Below are positions 26,585 through 35,290 of a stretch of 64,000 nucleotides of DNA, piece after piece. Source of the stretch: CAZJVD01 sp964549505 (GTDB lineage Bacteria > Bdellovibrionota > UBA1018 > CAZJVD01); NCBI GenBank assembly GCA_964549505.1, contig CAZJVD010000001.1, positions 186,001-250,000 of the forward strand, read 5' to 3'. The first letter of the stretch is position 1. Every line of letters begins with the position of its first letter. Below the pieces are notes generated by a model that was not told the origin of the DNA, made no database searches, and saw only the letters and a list, made by a program, of their open reading frames with translations. The position numbers and the translations under genes are program-made.

Positions 26585-26830
26585 TCGTTGATGTATAAAA
26601 TGGCATCTCCGGACTCACGTCCGGTAATCGTAAATATTTAATTTTAATGAATTTTCCTCTCCTACGAGCGGTGGCCACCTGCCCATAGAAAGGTCCGCAA
26701 GCTCGGAACAACGTTGCTCTCCGGGCCGTTAGCTTGCGCTACCGCTTGCGAGGCGGCCCCGTCATCCGGTTGATTTCCAGTTCGAGTCTGGGAATAGGCG
26801 ATCCTGTCCTAAAAATCATACTAACGACCT
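26545..26830 (-). ncRNA. Possible structured RNA or leader upstream of the terminator
   Basis: On the minus strand, before the terminator, there is a perfect CCGGAC-TCAC-GTCCGG hairpin (26609-26624). A larger GGGCCG/CGGCCC hairpin with inner GCTTGCG repeats lies at 26724-26760. No open reading frame of note runs through. A weak -10-like TATGAT is at 26815-26820. The identity of the RNA is unknown; it does not match the SRP, tmRNA, RNase P or cyclic di-GMP riboswitch cores I looked for. Boundaries are approximate. Confidence 0.35.
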
Positions 26831-26869
26831 CCAATCGTTTCCTAACACCTAGCGTAATCGATCCCTTAA

Positions 26870-27020
26870 AAGCTGTGAATGTGTCAGAAAGTATCTTAAC
26901 AATTACAGCTCTGACTGTCCGGAAATTGTATATAACTATATGTTTTTATTCTATAAAATATATAACAGACTTGGCTGTCCGCCATTGACTTATTAACAAT
27001 TATATAATAATATAACACTT
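26870..27020 (+). promoter_or_regulatory. AT-rich promoter region of the pseudopilin-like operon
   Basis: A strongly AT-rich stretch with two copies of TTAACAATTA (about 26897 and 26993) and two copies of a CTGTCCG-centred motif (GACTGTCCGGAAATTG and GGCTGTCCGCCATTG) about 60 nt apart. A promoter TTGACT (26985-26990), 17-nt spacer, TAATAT (27008-27013) would start transcription about 50 nt before the first pilin-like gene. The repeats look like paired regulator sites. Confidence 0.55.
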
Positions 27021-27071
27021 ATAACGCGCTTTCTCTGATGAACGTATGTGGAAGGGAATCGGGATTTGCTT

Positions 27072-27800
27072 ATGAAAAGCCTCCGTTTGAATAATTCAGG
27101 TCAAGGCATCCTTGCGGCTGCGAGCATGCTCGCAAGTATCGCTATTATGGTTGGAATTCTCGGCCAAGTTGCGAGTAAGTCCGCACAGCTTCAGCAGTCG
27201 ATGGACACCAATCACGAGATGAACGAGACCATTTCGGAAATCTATTCGAAGTCGTCGTACACGAAGGGCTGCCCCATCAGTGGTGCGGTCGTCACATCCG
27301 CGTTGCAACCCGTCCCTACAAAGATGCAGGCACTCGTCGCCCAAACGTCCTCGACCCTTCACCTTGAAGGGATCAAGTTCCTAACGGATGTGAACCCAGC
27401 TACTGCAACACAGGCTCAAGATCTTAAAGTGGCGACTGTTTTCAAAGATTCGTACGGACAGAATCACGAATGGGTCCAAACCTTCGGCGCTTTCGTGAAA
27501 GAAACCGCCGTTGACTCCGTCACAGGCCTCCGCGAATACACTGTTATTGATGGAGCGTGCCGTCCTGCTGGTTCTATTGCCGATCTCGCACAGCGCACGT
27601 ACACGGCCGACACGTTTGAGATCATCAACAGCGATCAAGCGACTGCCGGAGCGGGGATCGACGCAACCACCAACGAATTTTCCGTTCAGCTTGCCGCCGA
27701 ATACTGCGTGTCGGCTCGCGGTCTGACGTCCACGCAAGAGCAAGAGACTCTTTGCGGACGCCGGGCCCTTCTCGCAAACCAAACGGAGGAGTCACAGTGA
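27072..27800 (+). CDS. Atypical type IV pilin-like (pseudopilin) protein 1
   Basis: A 242-residue exported protein. A short basic leader (about 12 residues) ends in Gly and is followed by an unbroken hydrophobic helix of about 20 residues, then a polar helix and a globular part with four cysteines, the layout of type IV pilins and pseudopilins. The usual Glu at mature position 5 is absent (ILAAA). The ATG at 27072 has a purine-rich stretch upstream. It is first of three genes that overlap by 4 nt (GTGA here). Role is inferred: a minor component of a pilus or secretion filament. Confidence 0.62.
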   Translation: MKSLRLNNSGQGILAAASMLASIAIMVGILGQVASKSAQLQQSMDTNHEMNETISEIYSKSSYTKGCPISGAVVTSALQPVPTKMQALVAQTSSTLHLEGIKFLTDVNPATATQAQDLKVATVFKDSYGQNHEWVQTFGAFVKETAVDSVTGLREYTVIDGACRPAGSIADLAQRTYTADTFEIINSDQATAGAGIDATTNEFSVQLAAEYCVSARGLTSTQEQETLCGRRALLANQTEESQ

Positions 27801-28597
27801 TCCGGTCCATCTTACGCAATCAACAAGGATTCGCTCTCTTCAATCTTGTGTTCACCTCAGTGCTGTTGGGCCTTTGGGTGACGGGATTGTACTATCTGGG
27901 CCAAGCCAGCATCATCAATGAAAAGCTTCGCCTCTATAACGACATCATGACGGGAGCTAACGAAGCCCGCGACTTGGTTGGACAGTATCTTCAAACGAAC
28001 TGCACGACACTGGGTGATATTGGAATATCCGATCCCGTACCGAGCGATCGTTGGGCGACCCTCTTACAGCAGGCTGGAGTTCATTCCGCTATCGAGATCC
28101 AATCCATGTACCTCACGGGATCCGCTACACCGAACACCATGGAAGCCCCGATGTACGCGGCCGTCGACATCACGGCAACGGCCATTGCGCACACGCCTTT
28201 TGGAGATCGTAACGTTTCGTTTTTACCACTACAGATTTACGCTCTGATCGACCCCGCTCAGAAAATCAAGGGTTGCATCGCGGCTGGATCGCCACAAGCA
28301 CTCGCCGTCACCTGGCACGCAGCATGTGCCCGCGACTACAACGCGAGTGATTGCGACACCCAGTCCTTTCTCGATGCGATGACCTACAACCTCTGTCTTA
28401 AAATCTCGAGGAGCAAATCTCCCCCCGAAGATCCAAACTGGAATCAAGCTCCCTGTCTTGTCACGGCAGCGAATCTGGCCGCACAGCAAGCAGCTAATCC
28501 AAATCCTTTTCTTCCGGGTGACGAATCATCTTGGGACACCTACATGGACTCTTTAGGCCAGAGTATCGTCAATAACCTTTCGGCGGGTGGCCTATGA
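27797..28597 (+). CDS. Atypical type IV pilin-like (pseudopilin) protein 2
   Basis: A 266-residue protein with an 11-residue leader ending QQG, then FALFNLVFTSVLLGLWVTG as the hydrophobic helix, so a prepilin peptidase site G|F is plausible. Mature position 5 is Asn, not Glu. The globular part has several cysteines (a possible disulfide fold) and an Ala/Asn-rich C-terminus. The GTG at 27797 overlaps the previous TGA as GTGA and has a strong GGAGGAG 6 nt upstream, so this start is secure. The next gene starts in its stop codon (ATGA). Confidence 0.65.
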   Translation: MIRSILRNQQGFALFNLVFTSVLLGLWVTGLYYLGQASIINEKLRLYNDIMTGANEARDLVGQYLQTNCTTLGDIGISDPVPSDRWATLLQQAGVHSAIEIQSMYLTGSATPNTMEAPMYAAVDITATAIAHTPFGDRNVSFLPLQIYALIDPAQKIKGCIAAGSPQALAVTWHAACARDYNASDCDTQSFLDAMTYNLCLKISRSKSPPEDPNWNQAPCLVTAANLAAQQAANPNPFLPGDESSWDTYMDSLGQSIVNNLSAGGL

Positions 28598-29568
28598 AGT
28601 TTTTCCAAGAATCTTTCCAAGAATTTTTGATGAGAAGTGAGGAACGTATGTACCATCTCAACCGAACCGACGGATTCGCTAGTTTAGCATCGTTAACGAT
28701 CGCCAGCGTGATCTCCATTATCGGAACTTTCGCTGTCGTTCAGTTGCACTCGTACACGATGCAACAGGAACGACGTGTTTCGGCCGCACTCAAGCAAGAT
28801 CAGGCACACGAGATGATTCGTGCTGCCATCGACGACCGAGCAAGCTGTACCGCAGCCTTTTTCAATAAACCGAAGAACGGTTCGATCACGAGCCTGAACT
28901 TTGGAGCCAACAAGCTAACCGTGGGCTCGTCCTTGCCGGGCACGAGCAACACTGTGACGAACATCCGCACGACGCTCCCGGCGAATTCTCCTGGGTTCGC
29001 CAACATTGTCGTCACCTACAACGACTCGCTATCGAACACACTCAAGACTATGACGTTTCCAGCGTTGGTTCAGGCCAAGATCGGTGAACCGTCCAAGATT
29101 GGGGTCTGCCAAGGATCGTCTGCTAATGCAAACAGCGGCGAGGTTTCTGCAATCACAGGTCGTAACGTGGTTTTCGGAAACAAGAACATGTTGACTAACA
29201 CTACCCTAACCGCACTCTGCACAGTGGCGATGGGTGAGTATGGAGCAGCTCTCTGTGTTCCACCGGGATCAGGCGGAGCCTCTGTCCCGTTGCCTCCCGG
29301 AATGCCGGGCAGCGGACAAGCGGGCGCGGGCGGTGGTGACCCTCAAGCTGGCGTTCTCGAAGAGTTCGCTGGCGCGATCGCCATCCTGCAATGGGATGCC
29401 ACTCATAATACAAATTTTTCCGGTCCTTACCTCCAATCCATCGCTGGTGGGCAGTCACAACAGAACCAGACGTACACTGGCGGCAGTGGTGGTGGCAGCG
29501 GTGGCACACAAGCCACGGGCGGCTTCTCGACTGGTGGTCTCGTACAGAATATCGGCGGCGGCTGGTAA
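28594..29568 (+). CDS. Atypical type IV pilin-like (pseudopilin) protein 3, Gly-rich C-terminus
   Basis: A 324-residue protein with a G|FASLASLTIASVISIIG prepilin-like helix; mature position 5 is Ala. The ATG at 28594 overlaps the preceding stop as ATGA and would give a 27-residue leader. The internal ATG at 28648 has a better Shine-Dalgarno (GAGGAA) and gives a typical 9-residue leader, so the true start may be there. Five cysteines are followed by a Pro/Gly-rich region and a GGSGGGSGG-type tail, which suggests an exposed flexible end. Last gene of the three-gene unit; it stops 7 nt from the convergent ppdK end. Confidence 0.62.
   Translation: MKFFQESFQEFLMRSEERMYHLNRTDGFASLASLTIASVISIIGTFAVVQLHSYTMQQERRVSAALKQDQAHEMIRAAIDDRASCTAAFFNKPKNGSITSLNFGANKLTVGSSLPGTSNTVTNIRTTLPANSPGFANIVVTYNDSLSNTLKTMTFPALVQAKIGEPSKIGVCQGSSANANSGEVSAITGRNVVFGNKNMLTNTTLTALCTVAMGEYGAALCVPPGSGGASVPLPPGMPGSGQAGAGGGDPQAGVLEEFAGAIAILQWDATHNTNFSGPYLQSIAGGQSQQNQTYTGGSGGGSGGTQATGGFSTGGLVQNIGGGW
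28601..28624 (+). repeat. 12-nt tandem repeat at the start of pilin-like gene 3
   Basis: TTTTCCAAGAAT is followed by CTTTCCAAGAAT, giving FQES-FQEF in the leader if the upstream ATG at 28594 is used. Confidence 0.85.
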
Positions 29569-29575
29569 CGTCGCC

Positions 29576-32335
29576 CTACTTCTTCGCCCTAGCAGCAACT
29601 GATCGAAGTGCAGCTTGTGCAGCGGACAACCGCGCTATCGGCACCCGAAACGGCGAACAACTGACATAGTCCAAACCCAGCTTCTGACAAAACTCAATCG
29701 ACTGCGGATCTCCGCCATGTTCGCCACAGATTCCTAGCTTAAGCGTTCGCTTGCTCTTACGTCCCTCTGTGCAAGCAATCTCCATGAGTCGCCCGACACC
29801 AGAAACATCCAGCGACACAAACGGATCTCGTTCATAAATCTTTCGCTCAACATAGTCTTTCAAGAACATGCCTGAGTCGTCGCGAGACAGACCATACGTC
29901 GTTTGCGTGAGGTCGTTTGTACCAAAACTGAAGAAGTCGGCGTACTTGGCGATCTCGAACGCCGTGAGCGCTGCGCGCGGTAACTCAATCATTGTGCCGA
30001 TGGTGTAGGCCAGCTTGAATTTAGGGTCTCCATTTTTTTCCCTGAATGCAGCAATCACACGCTCTGCCTCGGTCACGGCTTCTGAGCGTGTGAACTCCAG
30101 TTCTCGCCAATCACCGACGAGTGGAATCATGATCTCAGGCAAAACCGTTGCCTCGTTCTTTTTCTTTCCACGCGACTCAAATGCAGTTTCACAAGCAGCT
30201 TCAATGACCGCTGTCACCTGCATCCGGTAAATCTCTGGAAAACTCACCGCCAGACGACAACCCCGATGGCCCAGCATCGGGTTGAACTCGCGCAGGGATT
30301 CTGCTTTGTGTTTGAGTCGATCAAAGGGAAGGCCCAGTCGCACCGCAAGTTCACGTATCTCCGAATCACCATGCGGTATGAATTCGTGCAAAGGCGGATC
30401 CAGCAAACGAATCGTCACGGGCAGACCGCGCATCGCACGGAAGATTCCCAAGAAATCCTGCCGCTGCATCGGTAAAATCTTCTCGAGCGCAGCCGACCGA
30501 TCGCGTTCGTTGTCAGCCAAGATCATGGCACGTACGGTATCGATGCGATCTGAATCGAAGAACATATGCTCCGTACGACAGAGACCAATCCCCTCGGCTC
30601 CAAAACCGCGAGCGACCTGGGCGTCATGAGGCGTGTCGGCGTTCGCGCGAACACCGAGCGAACGCACTTCATCGACCCAGCCCATGAGCACTTTAAAATG
30701 TGCGTTCATTGAAGGTTCAATCGTCTTGACCGACCCGTGCATCACTTCGCCACTGGAGCCGTCGAGCGTAATGAGATCGCCCTCTTTGAGTCTCGTGCCG
30801 GCGATTTCACATTCGCGTTTCTCGAAATCAATCTTGAGTGCCGCACATCCAGCAACACAACACTTGCCCATGCCACGAGCAACCACCGCTGCGTGTGACG
30901 TCATTCCGCCACGTGCGGTGAGAATACCAAGCGAACAACTCATACCGTGAATATCTTCCGGTGAGGTTTCAACGCGTACGAGAATCACTTTACGGTTCTC
31001 ATCAGTAGCCCATCGCTCCGCTGTATCGGGATCAAAAGCAATCTGTCCCGTCGCCGCTCCCGGCGATGCAGGTAGTCCACGCGCTAAAACTTTCTTTTCT
31101 GCTTTCGGATCTAAACAAGGCAGAAGCAGTTGGTTGAGTTGTTCGGGGTGAACACTCAGAATAGCTTCGCTCTTCGAGATGAGTTTTTCTTCAACCATCT
31201 CGACAGCGATACGAAGCGCCGCTTGCGCCGTGCGCTTTCCGTTTCGCGTCTGAAGCATGTAAAGCTTTCCGCGTTCAATCGTAAACTCGATGTCCTGCAT
31301 GTCACGATAGTGTTTCTCGAGTTTTTGATAGACACGAACGAGCTCTTTGTATGCTTTCGGCATCAGACGCTCAAGCGTGATAGCGGCTTTCTGGTTTTTC
31401 GAATTTTTTACACGCGACCGATCGTTGATCGGAAACGGTGTCCGAATACCGGCGACGACATCTTCGCCCTGCGCATTCGGGAGAAACTCACCAAAAAAAA
31501 TCCTTTCGCCGATCGATGGATCACGCGTAAACGCGACCCCGGTCGCGCAATCCATACCCATGTTTCCAAAAACCATGGCCTGAACATTGACAGCCGTACC
31601 CCAGTTCTCGGGAATACTATTGAGCTTACGGTACGTGCGCGCGCGCGGACTCATCCACGACTTGAACACAGCACCGACAGCTCCCCAGAGTTGCTCCATG
31701 GGATCCGACGGAAAGACATGCCCCTGAGAAGCCACGAGATCTTTAAACGACACGGTCAGTTCCTTCAGATCGGCCGCCGTGAGCGCTGTATCTTCTTCGA
31801 CACCACGCTGATGCTTTAACTCTTCGAGTGCTCCTTCAAAAAGACTTGCGTGAATTCCCAGCACAACGTCCGAATACATTGCGATGAACCGGCGATAGCT
31901 ATCGAGCGCAAAGCGCTCGTCTTTTGACTGCTCAGCGAGACCGAGCACGGTTTCGTCGTTGAGACCGAGGTTCAAGATCGTGTCCATCATCCCCGGCATG
32001 GATGCCGGTGCACCGGAGCGAACCGAAACCAGGAGTGGCTTGCGAGCGTCCCCAAAACCGCGTTTCATCTGACGTTCGAGAGCTTTGAGTGCAGTCTCAA
32101 CACCTTTTTTTAGTGCGATCGGATAGTGCGAATGGTTCTGATAAAAAAACGAACAGACGTCTGTCGAGATCGTAAACCCTGGAGGCACCGGAAGACCGAG
32201 CCTCGTCATACCGTGAAGATTGGCGCCTTTTCCACCTAAGAGAAGCTTTTGATCCTCGCGACCTTCGGCTTTTCCGCTGCCGAATGCATAAACCAGCTTG
32301 GTCGCCCGAGTACTTGTCTTGATAGCTTTTGAGAT
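29576..32335 (-). CDS. ppdK: Pyruvate, phosphate dikinase
   Basis: An about 919-residue enzyme interconverting pyruvate + ATP + Pi and phosphoenolpyruvate + AMP + PPi. The nucleotide-binding N-domain has LLGGKGANLHGM. The swivelling domain has the phosphorylated His in GGMTSHAAVVARGMGKCCV, and the PEP-binding barrel ends with GICGEHGGDPQSIEFC. The frame has no ATG, GTG or TTG near the expected N-terminus. A good Shine-Dalgarno GGAG (32344-32347), just after the glyS stop, lies 8 nt before an ATC at 32335, which I take provisionally as the start. It follows glyS directly on the same strand. Confidence 0.95.
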   Translation of the reverse strand: MSKAIKTSTRATKLVYAFGSGKAEGREDQKLLLGGKGANLHGMTRLGLPVPPGFTISTDVCSFFYQNHSHYPIALKKGVETALKALERQMKRGFGDARKPLLVSVRSGAPASMPGMMDTILNLGLNDETVLGLAEQSKDERFALDSYRRFIAMYSDVVLGIHASLFEGALEELKHQRGVEEDTALTAADLKELTVSFKDLVASQGHVFPSDPMEQLWGAVGAVFKSWMSPRARTYRKLNSIPENWGTAVNVQAMVFGNMGMDCATGVAFTRDPSIGERIFFGEFLPNAQGEDVVAGIRTPFPINDRSRVKNSKNQKAAITLERLMPKAYKELVRVYQKLEKHYRDMQDIEFTIERGKLYMLQTRNGKRTAQAALRIAVEMVEEKLISKSEAILSVHPEQLNQLLLPCLDPKAEKKVLARGLPASPGAATGQIAFDPDTAERWATDENRKVILVRVETSPEDIHGMSCSLGILTARGGMTSHAAVVARGMGKCCVAGCAALKIDFEKRECEIAGTRLKEGDLITLDGSSGEVMHGSVKTIEPSMNAHFKVLMGWVDEVRSLGVRANADTPHDAQVARGFGAEGIGLCRTEHMFFDSDRIDTVRAMILADNERDRSAALEKILPMQRQDFLGIFRAMRGLPVTIRLLDPPLHEFIPHGDSEIRELAVRLGLPFDRLKHKAESLREFNPMLGHRGCRLAVSFPEIYRMQVTAVIEAACETAFESRGKKKNEATVLPEIMIPLVGDWRELEFTRSEAVTEAERVIAAFREKNGDPKFKLAYTIGTMIELPRAALTAFEIAKYADFFSFGTNDLTQTTYGLSRDDSGMFLKDYVERKIYERDPFVSLDVSGVGRLMEIACTEGRKSKRTLKLGICGEHGGDPQSIEFCQKLGLDYVSCSPFRVPIARLSAAQAALRSVAARAKK

Positions 32336-32348
32336 AAAAAGATCTCCG

Positions 32349-33677
32349 CTAGTGCGAAGGTCGCCATGCTCGAGATTTTTCCTCGAGATAGCCGACGAGT
32401 TTTTCCGTGCTGACGCGTTCTTGCGCCATCGTGTCCCTGTCCCTGACCGTGACGGAGTGCTGGTTGAGAGTGTCATAATCGATTGTTACTCCAAAAGGTG
32501 TACCGATCTCGTCCTGGCGGCGATAGCGCTTTCCAATGGATCCTGCATCGTCGGTGTCGATACGGAATCGTTCCCCCAATACCTGGACAACCCGTTCCGT
32601 ATATTCCAACAGTTCTGGCTTCTTCATCAATGGAAAAATCCCCACTTGTACCGGTGCCAAACTGGGATGAAGTGCAAGCCACACTCTCTCTTCGTCTTTT
32701 CGAAATCCATCGACCAAAACCGTCAAAAGAGAGCGATCGCAACCGACTGACGTTTCAACAATATAAGGAATGTACTTTTCCTTAGATTCTTCATCGAAGT
32801 ATTCGAGTTTTTTGCCACTGAACTCCTGGTGACGACCAAGGTCAAAGCCGGCGCGATTGTGGATACCCTCGAGCTCTTGCCACCCAAAAGGAAATTCATA
32901 CTGAATGTCGACGGCAGCCTTGGCGTAATGCGCAAGTTCTCCCGGGCCGTGCTCGTGAAAACGCAGCTTCGCAGGACGGATCCCATTATCTAAATGCCAT
33001 TGAAAACGTGTCGCACGCCATTTTTCAAACCACTCTTGATCAACGCCCGGCTTGACGAAGTATTGCATTTCCATCTGTTCGAATTCGCGCGTTCGAAAAA
33101 TAAAATTTCCCGGCGTGATTTCGTTACGAAATGCTTTTCCGATCTGTGCAATCCCAAACGGAACTTTCTGACGTGAGCTCTGCTGCACGTTGAGAAAGTT
33201 AACGTAGATCCCTTGAGCCGTTTCAGGGCGCAGGTACACGATCGAAGCCGCGTCCTCGACCGGACCCATGAACGTCTTGAACATGAGATTGAAGTTGCGC
33301 GGATCGGTCAGCTCACCACCGCACGACGGACATTTTTTCTTTTCAATATTCTCGGCAGGTATCTGATCCGCTCTAAAGCGATTCTTACATTTTTTACAGT
33401 CGACCAGTGGATCCGTGAAACCGGCGACATGCCCGGACGCTTCCCACACTTTTGGATGCATCAAAATAGCGGCATCGAGCCCTTCGACGTCCTGACGCCC
33501 CACCATGGACTTCCACCAACGTTCTTTAACATTCAGCTTGAGCTGAACACCGAGTGGACCATAGTCCCAGCAGGCGTTGATCCCGCCATAAACTTCGCTC
33601 GAAGGAAATACATAGCCGCGCCGCTTACACAGCGAAACCAGCTCCGCCATGTCTTTAAGATCCGAAATCTGGCTCAT
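32349..33677 (-). CDS. glyS: Glycyl-tRNA synthetase, alpha2 type
   Basis: A 442-residue class II synthetase charging tRNA-Gly, the single-chain homodimeric form found in many bacteria outside the alpha2beta2 group. It has class II motifs (FRNEITPGNFIFRTREFEQMEMQ as motif 2 region, and GCDRSLLTVL in motif 3), a zinc-ribbon insertion CKKC...CPSCGG at about residues 94-120, and a C-terminal anticodon-binding domain. The preferred ATG at 33677 gives MSQISDLKDMAELVSLCKRRGYVFPSSE. It lies immediately upstream of ppdK with about 13 nt to its presumed start, and is divergent from the binding-protein gene. Confidence 0.96.
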   Translation of the reverse strand: MSQISDLKDMAELVSLCKRRGYVFPSSEVYGGINACWDYGPLGVQLKLNVKERWWKSMVGRQDVEGLDAAILMHPKVWEASGHVAGFTDPLVDCKKCKNRFRADQIPAENIEKKKCPSCGGELTDPRNFNLMFKTFMGPVEDAASIVYLRPETAQGIYVNFLNVQQSSRQKVPFGIAQIGKAFRNEITPGNFIFRTREFEQMEMQYFVKPGVDQEWFEKWRATRFQWHLDNGIRPAKLRFHEHGPGELAHYAKAAVDIQYEFPFGWQELEGIHNRAGFDLGRHQEFSGKKLEYFDEESKEKYIPYIVETSVGCDRSLLTVLVDGFRKDEERVWLALHPSLAPVQVGIFPLMKKPELLEYTERVVQVLGERFRIDTDDAGSIGKRYRRQDEIGTPFGVTIDYDTLNQHSVTVRDRDTMAQERVSTEKLVGYLEEKSRAWRPSH

Positions 33678-33723
33678 AGTGTCCTTTAGGAAATACCTTG
33701 CTGCGTGCTAAACTTCAATCCAA

Positions 33724-35232
33724 ATGCTGCGCTTGCTTCAGACTTTGTACCCAGCGATCGCGTTCGGCGCGGCTCTTTCGTTCCTACCTACGGCATCGTG
33801 GGCTTCCGAACTCCGATTGCGCATCAAAACGGAGCCGGCAACACTCGACTGGCACCTGGCGCACACCTCCGTCGAGACACATTTTTTAAACAATCTCATG
33901 GAAGGCCTTTTTGAGCTCGATGAGAAACTCGAACCCAAACCAGCTCTGATTGAGAAGTGGTCCGTTTCGAACGATCGCATGACCTACAGTTTTGAGTTAC
34001 GCAAAGGGGTGCTTTGGTCGGACGGAAAAGCGTTGAAGTCCGATGACGTTCTGTACGCTTGGACGCGCCTTTGTGATCCGCGAACGGGTTCGACCTATCA
34101 GCGATTCTTAGAGGTCGTTGCGGGTTGCGACCGCGGAGGGAAACTTGCCTTCAAGCGTCTGTCCGACACAGCCTTCGAAGTCCGTCTCCGTGCGCCTGCC
34201 GACGATTTCTTACAACGCCTCTGTTTCTGGGCGACCTTTCCCATGCGTTCCGGGTCGCTGAGCAAGGTTACACTCGGGCCTTTCCGCCTAGAGAAATGGG
34301 AAAAAGGAAGAGCTTTGGTTCTCGCGCGGAACGAGAAATACTATCGGGCCCCTGAGTTCTTTTCGTCTGAAACACCCACGCGCGCTGTTTGGACGGTCAC
34401 CCCCGATGACCTGGAGGCGCGCACAAAACTCCAACGAGGCGACTTCGATGCTTTCTTGAACGCAACCACCGACGATCTCGTCAAACCCCCGGAAGGCATG
34501 AGCACGGCGACGTTTCCATATCTAGCGACACAGTATCTCGCCTTTAACTTCCGGATTCCGCTTCTGCAGGATCGTCGCATTCGTGTGGCCATCGCTTCGG
34601 GAATTGAACCCGAAAAGTTATCGAGCGAACTACGCGGTGGACAGACCCCCGCGACCGGGTTTGTTCATCCCGAAATCTCCAGACGCATGGGGCGCACAGC
34701 TCCATCACGCACGCGGGTTTCGACGCTCGAAGCTCAGAAAAGTCTCGCACTGGCTGGTTATCCCGAGGGTGAAGGTTTGCGACGTCTGCGCCTCGGGCTT
34801 ACGCCTTTCGATGGCTCTGATCGCATGCGACAAGCGCTGACGGAACAGCTTCACGAACGTCTCGGGATTGAGATCGTTGTCGACGTGCAACCCATCGAAC
34901 GCCTCACCACCGCACTCCGAGAGAAGGGACTTGATCTCGTTGTTCTACAATGGGGCGCGGATGTACCAACACCGCAGGATTTTTTAAGTGTCTTTTCCGG
35001 GAAAAGTCCGACGAACCGGATTGCCTGGCGCAATGCCGACTATGATCAAGCGCTGAGCGCACGGCGCTGGAGCGACGCCGAAAAGATACTGGTCGAAGAC
35101 GAGATCGCCATCGTCCCTCTCCTACATCCACGGAACGTGGCGCTGATCCGCCCCGAGACAAAGGGACTGACACTGACGCCGCTCAACTACCTCTATCTTC
35201 GCACTGTCAAAAAACTGTCCACGTCTCCTTAG
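33724..35232 (+). CDS. Periplasmic peptide-binding protein of an ABC importer (OppA/DppA family)
   Basis: A 502-residue extracytoplasmic binding protein of SBP family 5. The signal peptide has a cleavage site near SWA-S at residue 28. The family pattern follows: KTEPATLDWHLAHTS, LMEGLFELDEKLEPKPALIEKW, YSFELRKGVLWSDGKAL and RIRVAIASGIEPEKL. No permease or ATPase genes are adjacent, so it must pair with components elsewhere. There is no clear Shine-Dalgarno before the ATG. Peptide binding is the family default; the ligand is unproven. Confidence 0.88.
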   Translation: MLRLLQTLYPAIAFGAALSFLPTASWASELRLRIKTEPATLDWHLAHTSVETHFLNNLMEGLFELDEKLEPKPALIEKWSVSNDRMTYSFELRKGVLWSDGKALKSDDVLYAWTRLCDPRTGSTYQRFLEVVAGCDRGGKLAFKRLSDTAFEVRLRAPADDFLQRLCFWATFPMRSGSLSKVTLGPFRLEKWEKGRALVLARNEKYYRAPEFFSSETPTRAVWTVTPDDLEARTKLQRGDFDAFLNATTDDLVKPPEGMSTATFPYLATQYLAFNFRIPLLQDRRIRVAIASGIEPEKLSSELRGGQTPATGFVHPEISRRMGRTAPSRTRVSTLEAQKSLALAGYPEGEGLRRLRLGLTPFDGSDRMRQALTEQLHERLGIEIVVDVQPIERLTTALREKGLDLVVLQWGADVPTPQDFLSVFSGKSPTNRIAWRNADYDQALSARRWSDAEKILVEDEIAIVPLLHPRNVALIRPETKGLTLTPLNYLYLRTVKKLSTSP

Positions 35233-35290
35233 TTCTTCATTCATTTTTAAAGCTGCGCGCGCAACCAAGCACTGGCAAAATCATAGATAC

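Noticed and set aside
26776..26799. T-arm-like sequence TCCAGTTCGAGTCTGGG followed by seven bases, suggesting a tRNA
   Set aside because: No upstream stretch pairs with the expected acceptor end and no clear anticodon arm lies at the right spacing, so it is not a complete tRNA; it may be a remnant or chance match.
31130..31819. Plus-strand frame of 229 residues opposite ppdK
   Set aside because: It lies antisense to conserved PPDK domains, is rich in His/Arg/Thr as expected for a shadow frame, and has no ribosome site.
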